NCBI RefSeq assembly: GCF_000158915.1
Contig: NZ_GG657754.1
Location: 2,030,140 to 2,078,749, forward strand
Length of the DNA stretch: 48,610 bases
Direction: 5' to 3'
DNA from: Streptomyces himastatinicus ATCC 53653
Lineage (GTDB): Bacteria > Actinomycetota > Actinomycetes > Streptomycetales > Streptomycetaceae
Part shown: in pieces, positions 23,385 through 31,692 of the stretch
How positions within the stretch are numbered: position 1 is the stretch's first letter
Layout of the letters: every line of letters begins with the position of its first letter
The notes under the pieces: generated by a model
What the model saw: only the letters and a program-made list of their open reading frames with translations
What the model was told of the DNA's origin: nothing
Database searches by the model: none
Program-made: the position numbers and the translations under genes

Positions 23385-24857
23385 GTGCCGCTCCCTGACA
23401 ACGGCGCCGCATGGCCGCCCCCGGTGTGGGCCCCGTACTACGCCGAGATGCGCCTCGACGACGCGTGGTACAGCGGCGACTGGCGCCGCCTCGCGCGTGT
23501 CTACGGCAGTCACCCGCGCCCCGCGGAACGCCGTCGGCTGTGGGGGCGACGAGTCGAGCAGCACCCCGGACGGCCCGAGCACCGCCTACACGTGCCCCTG
23601 GCAGGCGACATCGCGTCGACCTCGGCCGACCTGCTGTTCGCGGACATGCCGACGATCAAGGTCGACGACAAGCCGACACAAGACCGCCTTGAGCAGCTGC
23701 TCGACGAGGGACGCGTACAGCAGACCCTTTTGTCGGGCGCCGAGCAGGCCGCCGCCCTCAGCGGCGTGTTCCTGCGGGTGACATGGGACCGCGACCTAGT
23801 CGACCGGCCCCTGTTGACCGTGTGCCAGCCCGACGGAGCGATCCCCGAGTTCCGGTTCGGCATGCTGCGCGCCGTGTCGTTCTTCCGCGAACTGCCCGGC
23901 TCGACCGAGGCGACCGTATGGCGCCACGTCGAGCGGCACGAGTCCGGCCGCATCGTGCACGCCCTCTACCAGGGCACACGCGACAACATCGGCCGCGCCG
24001 TCCCGCTCACCGAGCACACCGAGACGGCCGACCTGGTCGACTCCCTCGGCGAGGACGGCGTCAGCATCGCGACCGGCATCCGCGATCTCACGGCCGCGTA
24101 CGTGCCCAACATGCTGCCCAACCGGGCGCACCGCGGGAGCCCGATCGGGCGCAGCGACTACGCGGGCGTACACGACCTGTTCGACGCCCTCGACACCACA
24201 TGGACGTCATGGATGCGCGACATCCGGCTCGCTCGCGCGAGGCTGATCGTCCCGGACGGTTACCTACGCGACCACGGCCCCGGACAGGGCGCGAGTTTCG
24301 ACGACGACCGCGAAGTGTGGCACTCCCTCAAGATGCCGCCGAACGAGGGCAGCGGAATCACGCTGAATCAGTTCGAAATCCGAGTCGAGGAGCACCGCGC
24401 CACGGCCGAAGCACTGATGAGGCAGGCCGCGCAGGCCGCCGGGTACAGCCCGCAGTCTTTCGGCCTCGACGGCGACGGAGCAGCGATCACCGCAACCGAG
24501 GTCGACAGCAAAGACCAGCGGAGCATGGTCACCCGGAAGAAAAAGGCCGGGTACGCCCGGCACCCCCTCGCCGACATGCTGCACGTCATGCTGCAAATCG
24601 ACGCCGCCCAGTTCGGCAGCAGGATCACGCCCGCGCGCCCGCGGGTGGAATTCGGCGACGGGGTCGCGGAGTCCGAGCAGACGACGGCGACCACCCTCGA
24701 CCTGCTCAACCGCGCCGGAGCCGTGTCGACCGCGACCAAGGTTAAGATCCTTCACCCGGAGTGGGACGACACCGCAGTACAGGCCGAGGTCGCGGCGATC
24801 CTCGCCGAGACCGGAGCAGCGGCACCAGACCCAGTTGGGAGCTTCCCTCTCAGTTAA
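23385..24857 (+). CDS. Portal protein (SPP1 gp6-like)
   Basis: 490 aa from GTG 23385 with TAGGAGG upstream. The pattern is that of SPP1-type portals: a wing region with ADLLFADMPTIKVDDK, clip and stem, and the crown with AAGYSPQSFGLDGDGAAITA and TEVDSKDQRSMVTRKKKAGY. It forms the dodecameric DNA channel at a capsid vertex. The last residues (DPVGSFPLS) abut an inserted opposite-strand gene and may be a changed C-terminus. Confidence 0.9.
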   Translation: MPLPDNGAAWPPPVWAPYYAEMRLDDAWYSGDWRRLARVYGSHPRPAERRRLWGRRVEQHPGRPEHRLHVPLAGDIASTSADLLFADMPTIKVDDKPTQDRLEQLLDEGRVQQTLLSGAEQAAALSGVFLRVTWDRDLVDRPLLTVCQPDGAIPEFRFGMLRAVSFFRELPGSTEATVWRHVERHESGRIVHALYQGTRDNIGRAVPLTEHTETADLVDSLGEDGVSIATGIRDLTAAYVPNMLPNRAHRGSPIGRSDYAGVHDLFDALDTTWTSWMRDIRLARARLIVPDGYLRDHGPGQGASFDDDREVWHSLKMPPNEGSGITLNQFEIRVEEHRATAEALMRQAAQAAGYSPQSFGLDGDGAAITATEVDSKDQRSMVTRKKKAGYARHPLADMLHVMLQIDAAQFGSRITPARPRVEFGDGVAESEQTTATTLDLLNRAGAVSTATKVKILHPEWDDTAVQAEVAAILAETGAAAPDPVGSFPLS

Positions 24858-25380
24858 GAGGTGCAGGAGCCCAGCGCTTCGATTCAGCGTCCCACCCGTA
24901 CGACACAAACTCGCCGTCGATCGCCCCGAAACAGGTCCATCCCTCGGATCTCCAACTGATCACGAGCCTGATGTCGCTCTGCGGTGGTTCCGCTGCACAT
25001 AGATCCGGAAGTTGTTTTAGCGCCTCAACAGGCAAATCAGGCGAAAAGGTGATCCGCCCGCCCTGTTCCGTGCGCAGCTCGATGCGACGGGGTTCCACTC
25101 CCGGCTCTTGCCCGACCTGACGCCTCAGGAATCGGCGCACTGCGGTCCGTGTCGCTTCGTCGATTGCTCCAGCCAGCCGGTTCCCAAAGTGCGTGGCTAT
25201 AGCGGAAATGAATGGTGCTGCTGCGGTTGCCACCGTGGCGGCGACCACAACCCCTGCCCCCTGCGTGTACCAAGCTGGTGGCGAGTATTCGATTTCGAAG
25301 TCGTCTTCGAAGTCGTCAAACTCGTGGTCCTCTTGAAGATCACTCCAGTCAACCTTGATCAGGTCCCTGTCGCTGGCCAT
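24850..25380 (-). CDS. Membrane-anchored moron between portal and MuF gene
   Basis: 176 aa from ATG 25380. A very acidic start (residues 11-31, DWSDLQEDHEFDDFEDDFEI) is followed by a TM segment (41-63, GAGVVVAATVATAAAPFISA) and a C-terminal domain with RRIELRTEQGGRITFSPDLP and WTCFGAIDGEFVSYGWDAES. No family recognised. It runs against the late operon, has lower GC than its neighbours and overlaps the portal 3' end by 8 bp, where CCTCT-CAGTTA-AGAGG (24848-24863) can fold. Probably a moron; its function might be superinfection exclusion or defence (inference). Confidence 0.7.
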   Translation of the reverse strand: MASDRDLIKVDWSDLQEDHEFDDFEDDFEIEYSPPAWYTQGAGVVVAATVATAAAPFISAIATHFGNRLAGAIDEATRTAVRRFLRRQVGQEPGVEPRRIELRTEQGGRITFSPDLPVEALKQLPDLCAAEPPQSDIRLVISWRSEGWTCFGAIDGEFVSYGWDAESKRWAPAPLN

Positions 25381-25462
25381 ACCGCGCTCACTCCCATCTC
25401 TTGAACGATGATGCGTCAAACTTATTGCTTGGGAAGCCATTTTTTGCCCAACAGGGGGTGTG

Positions 25463-27670
25463 ATGTCGATCCACCCCGGCATGGTCGAACCCCTCGCCGA
25501 CCGCACCCGCGACCTGTACGCCGAGGCCGAGGCCCGCCTGTTGGGCATCATCGCCAGGCAGCTCGCCGCCGGCCTTGACGCGCCCGGATGGGTCGAGCGC
25601 AAGCTCGCCGCCGTCCAGCAGCTACACCGCGCTTCGCAGGCGGTTGTCACCGAGTTGGGGAAAGCGGTCGAGCTGGAAGTGTTCGACGCGGTCGCCTCGG
25701 CATACAACGAGGGACACCGCGCCGCGGTCGCCGAGTTGGGCGCCCTGTCCGACGACGCCCGCGCCCTGGTCGACGACGTAATCCCTAACGCTCAGGCCGT
25801 CGACCGGCTCGCACAGGAAACGGTCGACGTGGTCACCTCGACGCACCGCTCGATTCTGCGGGCCGTCGTCGACCGGTTCCGGGCGATCGTCGCCGAAGTC
25901 ACCGCCACGCCCCTGCTCGGCACCGGCACCCGCCGACACGCCACGCAAGACGCCATGCGCCGGTTCGCCGACGAGGGCATACGCGCTTTCGTCGACCGCG
26001 CCGGGCGCCGATGGCAGCTCACCTCTTACGCGGAGATGGCCGTACGGACATCCGTCGCCCGTGCCGCGACCGAGGCGCACACGCGCACGCTCAGCGACGC
26101 CGGTATCGACCTGGTGATCGTCAGCGATGCCCCGCGCGAGTGCCCGCTCTGTCGCCCGTGGGAGGGCCGCGTACTGGCCATCGACGGACCGACCGGCGAG
26201 CGCGAGGTCGAGGTCGAGCACGCCACCGACGACGGCCGCATGATCCCCGTACAGGTCGCGGGCACCCTCGACGAGGCACGCCTCGCAGGGCTGCAACACC
26301 CCAACTGCCGTCACTCCGTCAGCGCCTACACCCCAGGTCTGACTGTGTCCGAGCAGGCCAGCAGCGACCCCGGCGGGTACGAGGCCGGACAGCGACAGCG
26401 GGCGATCGAGCGGCACATCAGGAAGTACAAGCGCCGCGAGGCCGCCGCCGTCACGCCCGAGGCGCAGCGCGCCGCACGGCTCAAGCTGCGCCAGTGGCAA
26501 GGCGCCATGCGGTCGCACCTCGCCGCGAACCCCGACCTACGCCGGTTGCGGCATCGCGAGCAGCCGGGCGCCTCGAACCTCCCCGAGAAGCGGACCGAGG
26601 CGACGCCCGAGCAGGTCGAGGCCGCACGCGTGTGGTCGGGCGACGAGCAGACCGTACGGGAGATGAGCGACGACCAGCTCGCCGCCGCCGAACGTTCCCG
26701 CCTGCTCGACGACCGCGCCCGCGCCCGGATCGAGGCCGAGGCCGACCGCCGCGACCTCGACGACCTGCTCGCCCGCATCCGGCCCGGCGGCACCCTCGCG
26801 GATGACCTGACCGGGTTCAGCGACACCGAACTCGCCCGCGCCTACGTCCACCTCGACGACGGCGACGCACTGCGCGTCATGGCGGAGATGGACCGGCGCG
26901 ACCTCGCCACCCGCCTACCGGGTGTCTCCCCGGACCTGGTCGGCCTGTCCGACCACGACCTCGCCGCGCGCGCCCGCGGCGCCGACCCGGACACGCTCGC
27001 CCTGCTCGCCGCCGAGGCCGGTCGCCGCGACCTGCTCACCCGCCTGTTCCCCGGCGGGCAGCTGCTCGGCGACCTGTCCGACGTGAGCGACGACGAACTC
27101 GCATGGTGCATGCAGTACGCCACCAGCGAAGAACTGCTCAGGATCGCCGCCGAGATGGACCGCCGCGACGCCTTCGACCTCCCGCCCCCGGCGGACACGG
27201 GCGACGCCGTCGCCGACATGCTCGCCGACCGCGACGCCCTCGCCGAGGCCATGGCACCCGCGCCGGACCCGGAGCAGTGGGGGCACCTCGCGGACGACGA
27301 GACGTTCGCCGCCGAGGCCGCCGCCCACAACGAGGACAGCGGCAACACCGACGAGCGGCACACGATCACCCGTCGCGAGGCCCGTGCCCTGTACGACGAG
27401 TACGTCTACCGCCAGTACCTACAGGCCGAAGAGGACTGCAACGGGTACCTACTCAACCGCAAGGCTCGCGATGCCGGGATCAACCCGGTTTCCTTGTTCT
27501 CCGGGCCCGCGCGTATCGCGTACGCGCGCGCGTCCGACGAGCTGAAAGAGTGGTGGAAGGAACACGGCCGACTCACTCAGGCCGAGTTCATCGAGCAGGT
27601 AGTCGGCAAGCCCCAGCGATGGGCCGACGGCGCCCGCAAGAACGAATCCGACCACCAGGCCAAGAGGTAG
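25463..27670 (+). CDS. MuF-type minor capsid protein with C-terminal repeat region
   Basis: 735 aa from ATG 25463. Residues about 1-300 are the phage minor capsid/MuF module, marked by CPLCRPWEGRVLAIDG and LQHPNCRHSVSAYTPG, possibly zinc-linked. This is followed by a basic linker and, at about 402-575, four repeats of 43-51 residues beginning SDDQLA (402), SDTELA (453), SDHDLA (496) and SDDELA (542), each ending near a RRD. The last 80 residues are a separate helical domain. MuF proteins sit in the head near the portal and can carry effector domains. Confidence 0.85.
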   Translation: MSIHPGMVEPLADRTRDLYAEAEARLLGIIARQLAAGLDAPGWVERKLAAVQQLHRASQAVVTELGKAVELEVFDAVASAYNEGHRAAVAELGALSDDARALVDDVIPNAQAVDRLAQETVDVVTSTHRSILRAVVDRFRAIVAEVTATPLLGTGTRRHATQDAMRRFADEGIRAFVDRAGRRWQLTSYAEMAVRTSVARAATEAHTRTLSDAGIDLVIVSDAPRECPLCRPWEGRVLAIDGPTGEREVEVEHATDDGRMIPVQVAGTLDEARLAGLQHPNCRHSVSAYTPGLTVSEQASSDPGGYEAGQRQRAIERHIRKYKRREAAAVTPEAQRAARLKLRQWQGAMRSHLAANPDLRRLRHREQPGASNLPEKRTEATPEQVEAARVWSGDEQTVREMSDDQLAAAERSRLLDDRARARIEAEADRRDLDDLLARIRPGGTLADDLTGFSDTELARAYVHLDDGDALRVMAEMDRRDLATRLPGVSPDLVGLSDHDLAARARGADPDTLALLAAEAGRRDLLTRLFPGGQLLGDLSDVSDDELAWCMQYATSEELLRIAAEMDRRDAFDLPPPADTGDAVADMLADRDALAEAMAPAPDPEQWGHLADDETFAAEAAAHNEDSGNTDERHTITRREARALYDEYVYRQYLQAEEDCNGYLLNRKARDAGINPVSLFSGPARIAYARASDELKEWWKEHGRLTQAEFIEQVVGKPQRWADGARKNESDHQAKR

Positions 27671-27680
27671 GGGGCGCAAC

Positions 27681-27854
27681 GTGGGCACACGCGAGGACAT
27701 CGTCAAGGCAGTTGAAACCGGCCGCGAGGCCGGGCGGAACGGCGAGCAGCCGACCGCCTGCCCGTACCCGCGGTCGTCAGCGCTGCGTACGGCGTGGATT
27801 CGCGGCTATGCCGAGACCCGCCCTGTGTCGTCCCAGCCGGAGACGACCAGCTAG
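27681..27854 (+). CDS. Rmf/CrpP-fold small protein
   Basis: 57 aa from GTG 27681. The core TGREAGRNGEQPTACPYP, then ALRTAWIRGYAETR, matches ribosome modulation factor: a Gly-x-x-Ala-Gly helix, the invariant CPY (residues 27-29) and W-x-x-G-[WY] (39-43). Rmf dimerises ribosomes in E. coli; CrpP-like relatives have other reported roles. It lies between MuF and scaffold genes in the late operon, before a terminator. Ribosome binding is inference. Confidence 0.78.
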   Translation: MGTREDIVKAVETGREAGRNGEQPTACPYPRSSALRTAWIRGYAETRPVSSQPETTS

Positions 27855-27879
27855 CACCCACTACCGACAGCACTTCCCG

Positions 27880-27909
27880 AAGGGGGCCCGCCAGGCGCGG
27901 GCCCCCTTT
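27880..27909 (+). terminator. Hairpin terminator after the Rmf-like gene
   Basis: AAGGGGGCCCGC (27880-27891) and GCGGGCCCCCTT (27897-27908) pair perfectly and are followed by a T. It would attenuate late transcription before scaffold and capsid genes. Confidence 0.75.
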
Positions 27910-27972
27910 CGCATGCCCGACACGCGGTGCGCCAGGCGCGCGCCGCCCTGACTACGGCTCCAGGAGGGCCCT

Positions 27973-28671
27973 ATGTCCACCCCGACCCCGAGCGCGCCCG
28001 CCGCGCCATCCACCGCCCCCACCGCGCCGCAGGCACCCGCGCCGACCACGCCCGCGAGCACCCCGCCCGCGCCGCCGAGCCCCACCGCGCCACCGGCCAC
28101 GCCCGAGGGCGGCGAACCGCAGGATGTCGCGAGCCTGCCCGCATGGGCTCAGAAGCTCATCACAGACACCCGCGCCGAGGCCGCGAACTACCGCACCCGC
28201 GCACAGGCCGTCGAGCAGGGGCAGCAGCCCGCCGCCCCCACGCCCCCCGCGCCCGCACCGGCCGACGCCCCCGAGGGTGATGTAAGCCGACTCCCGCAGT
28301 GGGCACAGCGCGCCATCACCGACGGCCAGAGCGCCGCCCGCCGCGCCGCCGTACAGGCCGCGGTCATCCAGGCCGCGCCCGCCGCCGGGGCCGACGTGGC
28401 CCGCCTGCTCGACTCCCAGTCGTTCGCCGCCACCCTCGCCGGCGTCGACCCCGCCGACACGACCGCGATCACACAGGCGATCACCAACGCCGTGACTGCA
28501 CAGCCCTGGCTCGGCATCGCGCCGACCGGGCCCGCCCGCGGGGGCGCCGACTTCGGCAGCACCGGAACCGGCCAGGTCACCGCCGAGCAGTTCGCCCGCA
28601 TGTCCTACGCCGAGCGCGTCGAGCTGCACCAGTCCGACCCCGACACCTACCGGCGCCTCGCCGGTTCCTGA
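27973..28671 (+). CDS. Scaffolding protein
   Basis: 232 aa from ATG 27973. A Pro/Thr/Ala-rich N-terminus is followed by helical segments, with a visible internal repeat: ASLPAWAQKLITDTRAEA and SRLPQWAQRAITDGQSAA. The C-terminus (EQFARMSYAERVELHQSDPD) is the family's typical end. Immediately upstream of the capsid gene, as expected. It guides prohead assembly and leaves before packaging. Confidence 0.85.
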   Translation: MSTPTPSAPAAPSTAPTAPQAPAPTTPASTPPAPPSPTAPPATPEGGEPQDVASLPAWAQKLITDTRAEAANYRTRAQAVEQGQQPAAPTPPAPAPADAPEGDVSRLPQWAQRAITDGQSAARRAAVQAAVIQAAPAAGADVARLLDSQSFAATLAGVDPADTTAITQAITNAVTAQPWLGIAPTGPARGGADFGSTGTGQVTAEQFARMSYAERVELHQSDPDTYRRLAGS

Positions 28672-28736
28672 CCACGCCCGGCACCGCGCCGGGCCCCGAC
28701 GCCCGGCGACCGCGCCGGAGAAAGTGAGCAGCAGCA

Positions 28737-29594
28737 ATGCCGCAGACCACCGCCGCCGCGATGATCGTCCCCGAGGTATGGGGCGACATGGCACAGGCCC
28801 AGTTCATCGGAAAGGTGCGCGTCGCCGGTTCCTCGGCCGTCATCGACGACAGCACCCTCGAAGGTGCGCCCGGCGACACGATCCACTTCCCGAAGTGGGG
28901 CGCCCTCGGCGACCTCGACGAGCTGTCCGAGTCCACCCCCATGACGCCCGCCGCGATGTCCACCGACGACGCCACGGCGACGATCAAGGAAGTGGGCAAG
29001 GCCGTTGAGATCACCGACAAGGCCCGCCTTGTCTCCCTCGGCGACCCCGAGGCCGAGGCCCGTCGGCAGTTCGGCGTACTCGCCGCCCGCAAGGTCGACG
29101 CCGACCTGATCGCCCAGGCGCAGGCCGACGAGACCGCGCAGGGCGGGGGCAACCCGTTCCGCTTCACCACCGCCGCCGGGAAGACCAAGTTCACATGGCT
29201 TGACGCCATGGTTCCGGCCATCGGCCAGTTCGGCGACGAGTGGGAGCCGAACGACTTCGCCGGCCTCTACATCAACAGTGTGCAGCTCGGCGAGGCTATG
29301 GCCGACCCGCAGTTCATCGACGCATCCAAGCTCGGTAGCGGCGAGACCGCCGCCGTAACCGGCAGCATCGGCCGTATCGGCGGCGTATCCGTGTTCGTGA
29401 CCAACCGTGTCGCGGCCGGAAAGTTCCTGCTCCTCAAGACGGGCTCGCTCGGCCTGCTCTACAAGCGGCGCCCCCTGGTCGAGTCCGACCGCGACATCCT
29501 CGCCCGCTCCACCGTCGTGACCACGACCCTCCACTACGCCGTGAAGCGGCTGAATGACCGGGGCGTCGCCGTCGGCACCCTCGCCACCACCTGA
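28737..29594 (+). CDS. Major capsid protein (N4-gp56/P22-coat-like)
   Basis: 285 aa from ATG 28737. HK97-fold coat of the N4-gp56/P22-coat type: AAAMIVPEVWGDMAQAQF, GDTIHFPKWGALGDLDELSE and EVGKAVEITDKARLVSLGDP in the first half, ending with SDRDILARSTVVTTTLHYAVK. It has no N-terminal delta domain, matching the separate scaffold gene. Confidence 0.92.
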   Translation: MPQTTAAAMIVPEVWGDMAQAQFIGKVRVAGSSAVIDDSTLEGAPGDTIHFPKWGALGDLDELSESTPMTPAAMSTDDATATIKEVGKAVEITDKARLVSLGDPEAEARRQFGVLAARKVDADLIAQAQADETAQGGGNPFRFTTAAGKTKFTWLDAMVPAIGQFGDEWEPNDFAGLYINSVQLGEAMADPQFIDASKLGSGETAAVTGSIGRIGGVSVFVTNRVAAGKFLLLKTGSLGLLYKRRPLVESDRDILARSTVVTTTLHYAVKRLNDRGVAVGTLATT

Positions 29595-29614
29595 CCAGGA
29601 AGGAGAGCGCCGCC

Positions 29615-29755
29615 GTGATGCTGCGCCGCTACCACCCCCGTGACCCCGAGGACTCCGACACCGCGCCGGACGAGCAGGAGATCACCGACGACGCCCCGCA
29701 GGCCACGAAGCAGGCGGGGCGTTCGCGTTCCAGCAAGACCGCCAAGGAGGGGTGA
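29615..29755 (+). CDS. Short acidic/basic protein after the capsid gene
   Basis: 46 aa from GTG 29615 behind AAGGAG (ATG 29618 possible). Charged throughout, with an acidic middle (EDSDTAPDEQEITDD) and a basic Lys/Ser end. Small proteins at this position often assist head completion, but the function here is unknown. Confidence 0.55.
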   Translation: MMLRRYHPRDPEDSDTAPDEQEITDDAPQATKQAGRSRSSKTAKEG

Positions 29756-29758
29756 CCG

Positions 29759-30151
29759 GTGGCCGGTCGCGTCTACGCCACCCCCGAGCAGTTGACGGCG
29801 TGGACCGGCCAGCCGGCCCCAGCCGACGCCGAGCGGCTGCTCGCGCGGGCGTCCGAGGACATCGACGACGCCCTACTCACCGCCTGCTATCCCACGGACG
29901 CCGCCGGGATGCCGACCGATCCGGCGACCGTGCAGGCCCTCGCCGAGGCCGCATGCGCCCAGGTCGAGTACCAGCTCGCCACGGGCGACGACAGCACGGG
30001 CGCCGCGGGCCGGTGGGGAAGCGTGTCGATCGGCCCCGTGTCCCTCGGCGACCGCCGCGACTCCTCACAGGCCGCCGGCGACGTAGACCTCGCCCCCCGC
30101 GCCCACCGCGGGCTGAAACGGGCTGGACTGCTGCCGGGGGTGATCTGGTGA
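29759..30151 (+). CDS. Head-tail connector protein (adaptor)
   Basis: 130 aa from GTG 29759. RVYATPEQLTAWTGQPAPAD, ERLLARASEDIDDALLTACY and a central helical bundle match gp15/gp6-type adaptors that sit under the portal. First of four overlapping connector genes. Confidence 0.78.
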   Translation: MAGRVYATPEQLTAWTGQPAPADAERLLARASEDIDDALLTACYPTDAAGMPTDPATVQALAEAACAQVEYQLATGDDSTGAAGRWGSVSIGPVSLGDRRDSSQAAGDVDLAPRAHRGLKRAGLLPGVIW

Positions 30152-30465
30152 ACGTCCCCCGGTGGCTGCTGCGGCACCGGATCAAGGTCGAGCCGTACCT
30201 CGGCGACAGCGCGTACGGCCCGACGTACGGCCCGCCCGTCGAGGACGTGCCCGCCCTAGTCGCCGAGAACATCCGGACCGTGCGCGACCGCGAGGGCCGC
30301 GAGGTCACCAGCACCGCGCAGATCATCGCCGAGCCCGGCCTCGACTGTCCGGCCGAGTCACGGATCACTCTCCCCGACGGCCGCACCACCAAGGCGATCA
30401 GCGTCGCCCACCACACCGCGCCGGGGCTCCCGGTGCCGCAGTGCACGGAGGTGAGCGCCGAATGA
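30148..30465 (+). CDS. Head-tail stopper-type protein
   Basis: 105 aa from GTG 30148 (GTGA overlap). A small beta-rich protein (RIKVEPYLGDSAYGPTYGPP, REVTSTAQIIAEPG, SRITLPDGRTTKAISVAHHT) with the size and place of SPP1 gp16-type stoppers, which retain DNA after packaging. Confidence 0.72.
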   Translation: MNVPRWLLRHRIKVEPYLGDSAYGPTYGPPVEDVPALVAENIRTVRDREGREVTSTAQIIAEPGLDCPAESRITLPDGRTTKAISVAHHTAPGLPVPQCTEVSAE

Positions 30466-30815
30466 CCCAACGCGCCCGCCTGAGATGGAACGGCGCCGCC
30501 GCCATGCGCGGCACCCGCGCCGGGGCCGTGCGAGGTCTGCGCATCGCTGCCGAGCACGTCCTCGCCGAGTCGCGGAAGATCGTCCCCATTGAAGAGGCCA
30601 CCCTCGAAAGGTCGGGCGTGGCCACGGTCGACGAGTCGTCGCTCACGGCCGCCGTGTCGTACGACACCCCGTACGCGATCAGGCAACACGAGGAACTGAA
30701 CTACCGGCACGACGCCGGACGATCGGCGAAGTACCTCGAACGCCCGCTCACCGAGCAGGCCGACACCGTCGCCGAGATCATCGCGGCGCAGCTGCGGAGG
30801 TCGCTCCGTGGCTGA
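30462..30815 (+). CDS. Tail completion protein (HK97 gp10-like)
   Basis: 117 aa from ATG 30462 (ATGA overlap). LRIAAEHVLAESRKIVPIEE followed by LERSGVATVDESS and VSYDTPYAIRQHEELNYRHD is the gp10-type pattern. It probably closes the tail end nearest the head. Confidence 0.78.
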   Translation: MTQRARLRWNGAAAMRGTRAGAVRGLRIAAEHVLAESRKIVPIEEATLERSGVATVDESSLTAAVSYDTPYAIRQHEELNYRHDAGRSAKYLERPLTEQADTVAEIIAAQLRRSLRG

Positions 30816-31236
30816 CCTCGACCCGCTCGACGGCGTCGCCCGCCTGCTCGCCGCCCGCGGCCTGGTCGCCTACGACCCGACCGGCACGACCGGTGACCTG
30901 TTCGTCGAGATCATGCCGCCCGCGCCCGATGCCGCGGTCGCCCTGTGGCTCTACGACGGCGAGGCGCCCGACACCCGCAACGCCTACGACACCCCGCGCC
31001 TACAGGTGCGCGTGCGCGGCGGGCCCGACCCGCGCGTCTCCCGCCGCCGCTGCTGGGCGATCTACAGCGCACTTCACGGCCTCGCGGGCGTCGCCCTCGC
31101 CGATGGGACGTGGCTCATCCTCGCCGCTGCGCGCGGCACCCCGGCCCCCATGGGCCCCGACTCCAGCGGCCGGCACGAGCACGTGATCAACTTCGACCTT
31201 GACGTGTCTGCACCCACCGACCACCGGCTCACATAG
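30808..31236 (+). CDS. Tail terminator protein
   Basis: 142 aa from GTG 30808 (8-bp overlap). LDGVARLLAARGLVAYDPTG, IMPPAPDAAVALWLYDG, PRLQVRVRGGPDPRVSRRR and the end VINFDLDVSAPT match tail-terminator proteins that cap the tube. Last gene before the AT-rich gap. Confidence 0.78.
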   Translation: MADLDPLDGVARLLAARGLVAYDPTGTTGDLFVEIMPPAPDAAVALWLYDGEAPDTRNAYDTPRLQVRVRGGPDPRVSRRRCWAIYSALHGLAGVALADGTWLILAAARGTPAPMGPDSSGRHEHVINFDLDVSAPTDHRLT

Positions 31237-31287
31237 GCGACAGGCCCTAGCATGCGCCACGCGATCCCGCACCCACATCACACCGCA

Positions 31288-31305
31288 TTCACCCTATCGG
31301 GTGAA
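31288..31305 (+). terminator. Hairpin after the connector genes
   Basis: TTCACCC (31288-31294) and GGGTGAA (31299-31305) form a 7-bp stem with loop TATC; a T5 run follows at 31316. A weak terminator candidate at the start of the AT-rich gap. Confidence 0.4.
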
Positions 31306-31322
31306 CCTTGCGGCGTTTTTCC

Positions 31323-31353
31323 TTGGCACACGCGCGCGCGTATAGTGTATAAA
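31323..31353 (+). promoter_or_regulatory. AT-rich promoter candidate
   Basis: TTGGCA (31323-31328) with TGTATA (31346-31351, 17-bp spacer) or TATAAA (31348-31353, 19 bp) gives a strong-looking promoter. GGAGAAAC and ATG 31374 follow, opening a 5-codon frame (MNEID) that stops at once. Confidence 0.45.
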
Positions 31354-31432
31354 TTAATTATACTGGAGAAACATGAATGAGATTGATTGAGTAATTTCAA
31401 ATAAGTTCTTATTCAAATCAATTCTTATTTTC
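31341..31432. other. Extremely AT-rich island
   Basis: About 90 bp of mostly A and T in a GC-rich genome. It holds the dyad GTATAA-ATTAA-TTATAC (31347-31363) and a second fold pairing AATAAG with CTTATT, flanked by ATTGATT and AATCAAT. There is no convincing coding content. It lies between the tail terminator and tail tube genes. It could be a nucleoid-protein (Lsr2-type) target, promoter or recent insertion. Confidence 0.6.
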
Positions 31433-31497
31433 CGCGCGTGCGCGCGAGGGCCGTTCCGCCGCATACCCCGCTCCCCCTTTTGCGCTAAGTTCGCCGC

Positions 31498-31656
31498 ATG
31501 AACGAATTCACGACGGTCGTTGCGCCCCTCACCGCTTCCACGGGCGCAATCATCAGCGCGGTAATCATCACGGCCATAGCGCATCCTGACCCGTCAGCGC
31601 GGGTACGGGCGTTGCGTGTCCTTGACATCCTTTTCGTGCGGCGGAACGGTAACTAA
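31498..31656 (+). CDS. Small membrane protein, 52 aa
   Basis: Opens MNEFTTVVAPLTASTGAIIS and continues with AVIITAIAHPDPSARVRALR, ending VRRNGN: one hydrophobic segment (residues 13-28), then an amphipathic basic helix. A clear ribosome site is not seen. The hydrophobic pattern and GC-rich third positions in the frame suggest a real gene. It is followed by the terminator at 31693. Confidence 0.5.
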   Translation: MNEFTTVVAPLTASTGAIISAVIITAIAHPDPSARVRALRVLDILFVRRNGN

Positions 31657-31692
31657 TGACAGCGTGACTTCAACATAGGTTCGGAATTCAAA

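Noticed and set aside
31354..31584. Leftward 76-aa frame across the AT island
   Set aside because: Composition follows the island and its GC-rich flank; no start signal or domain.
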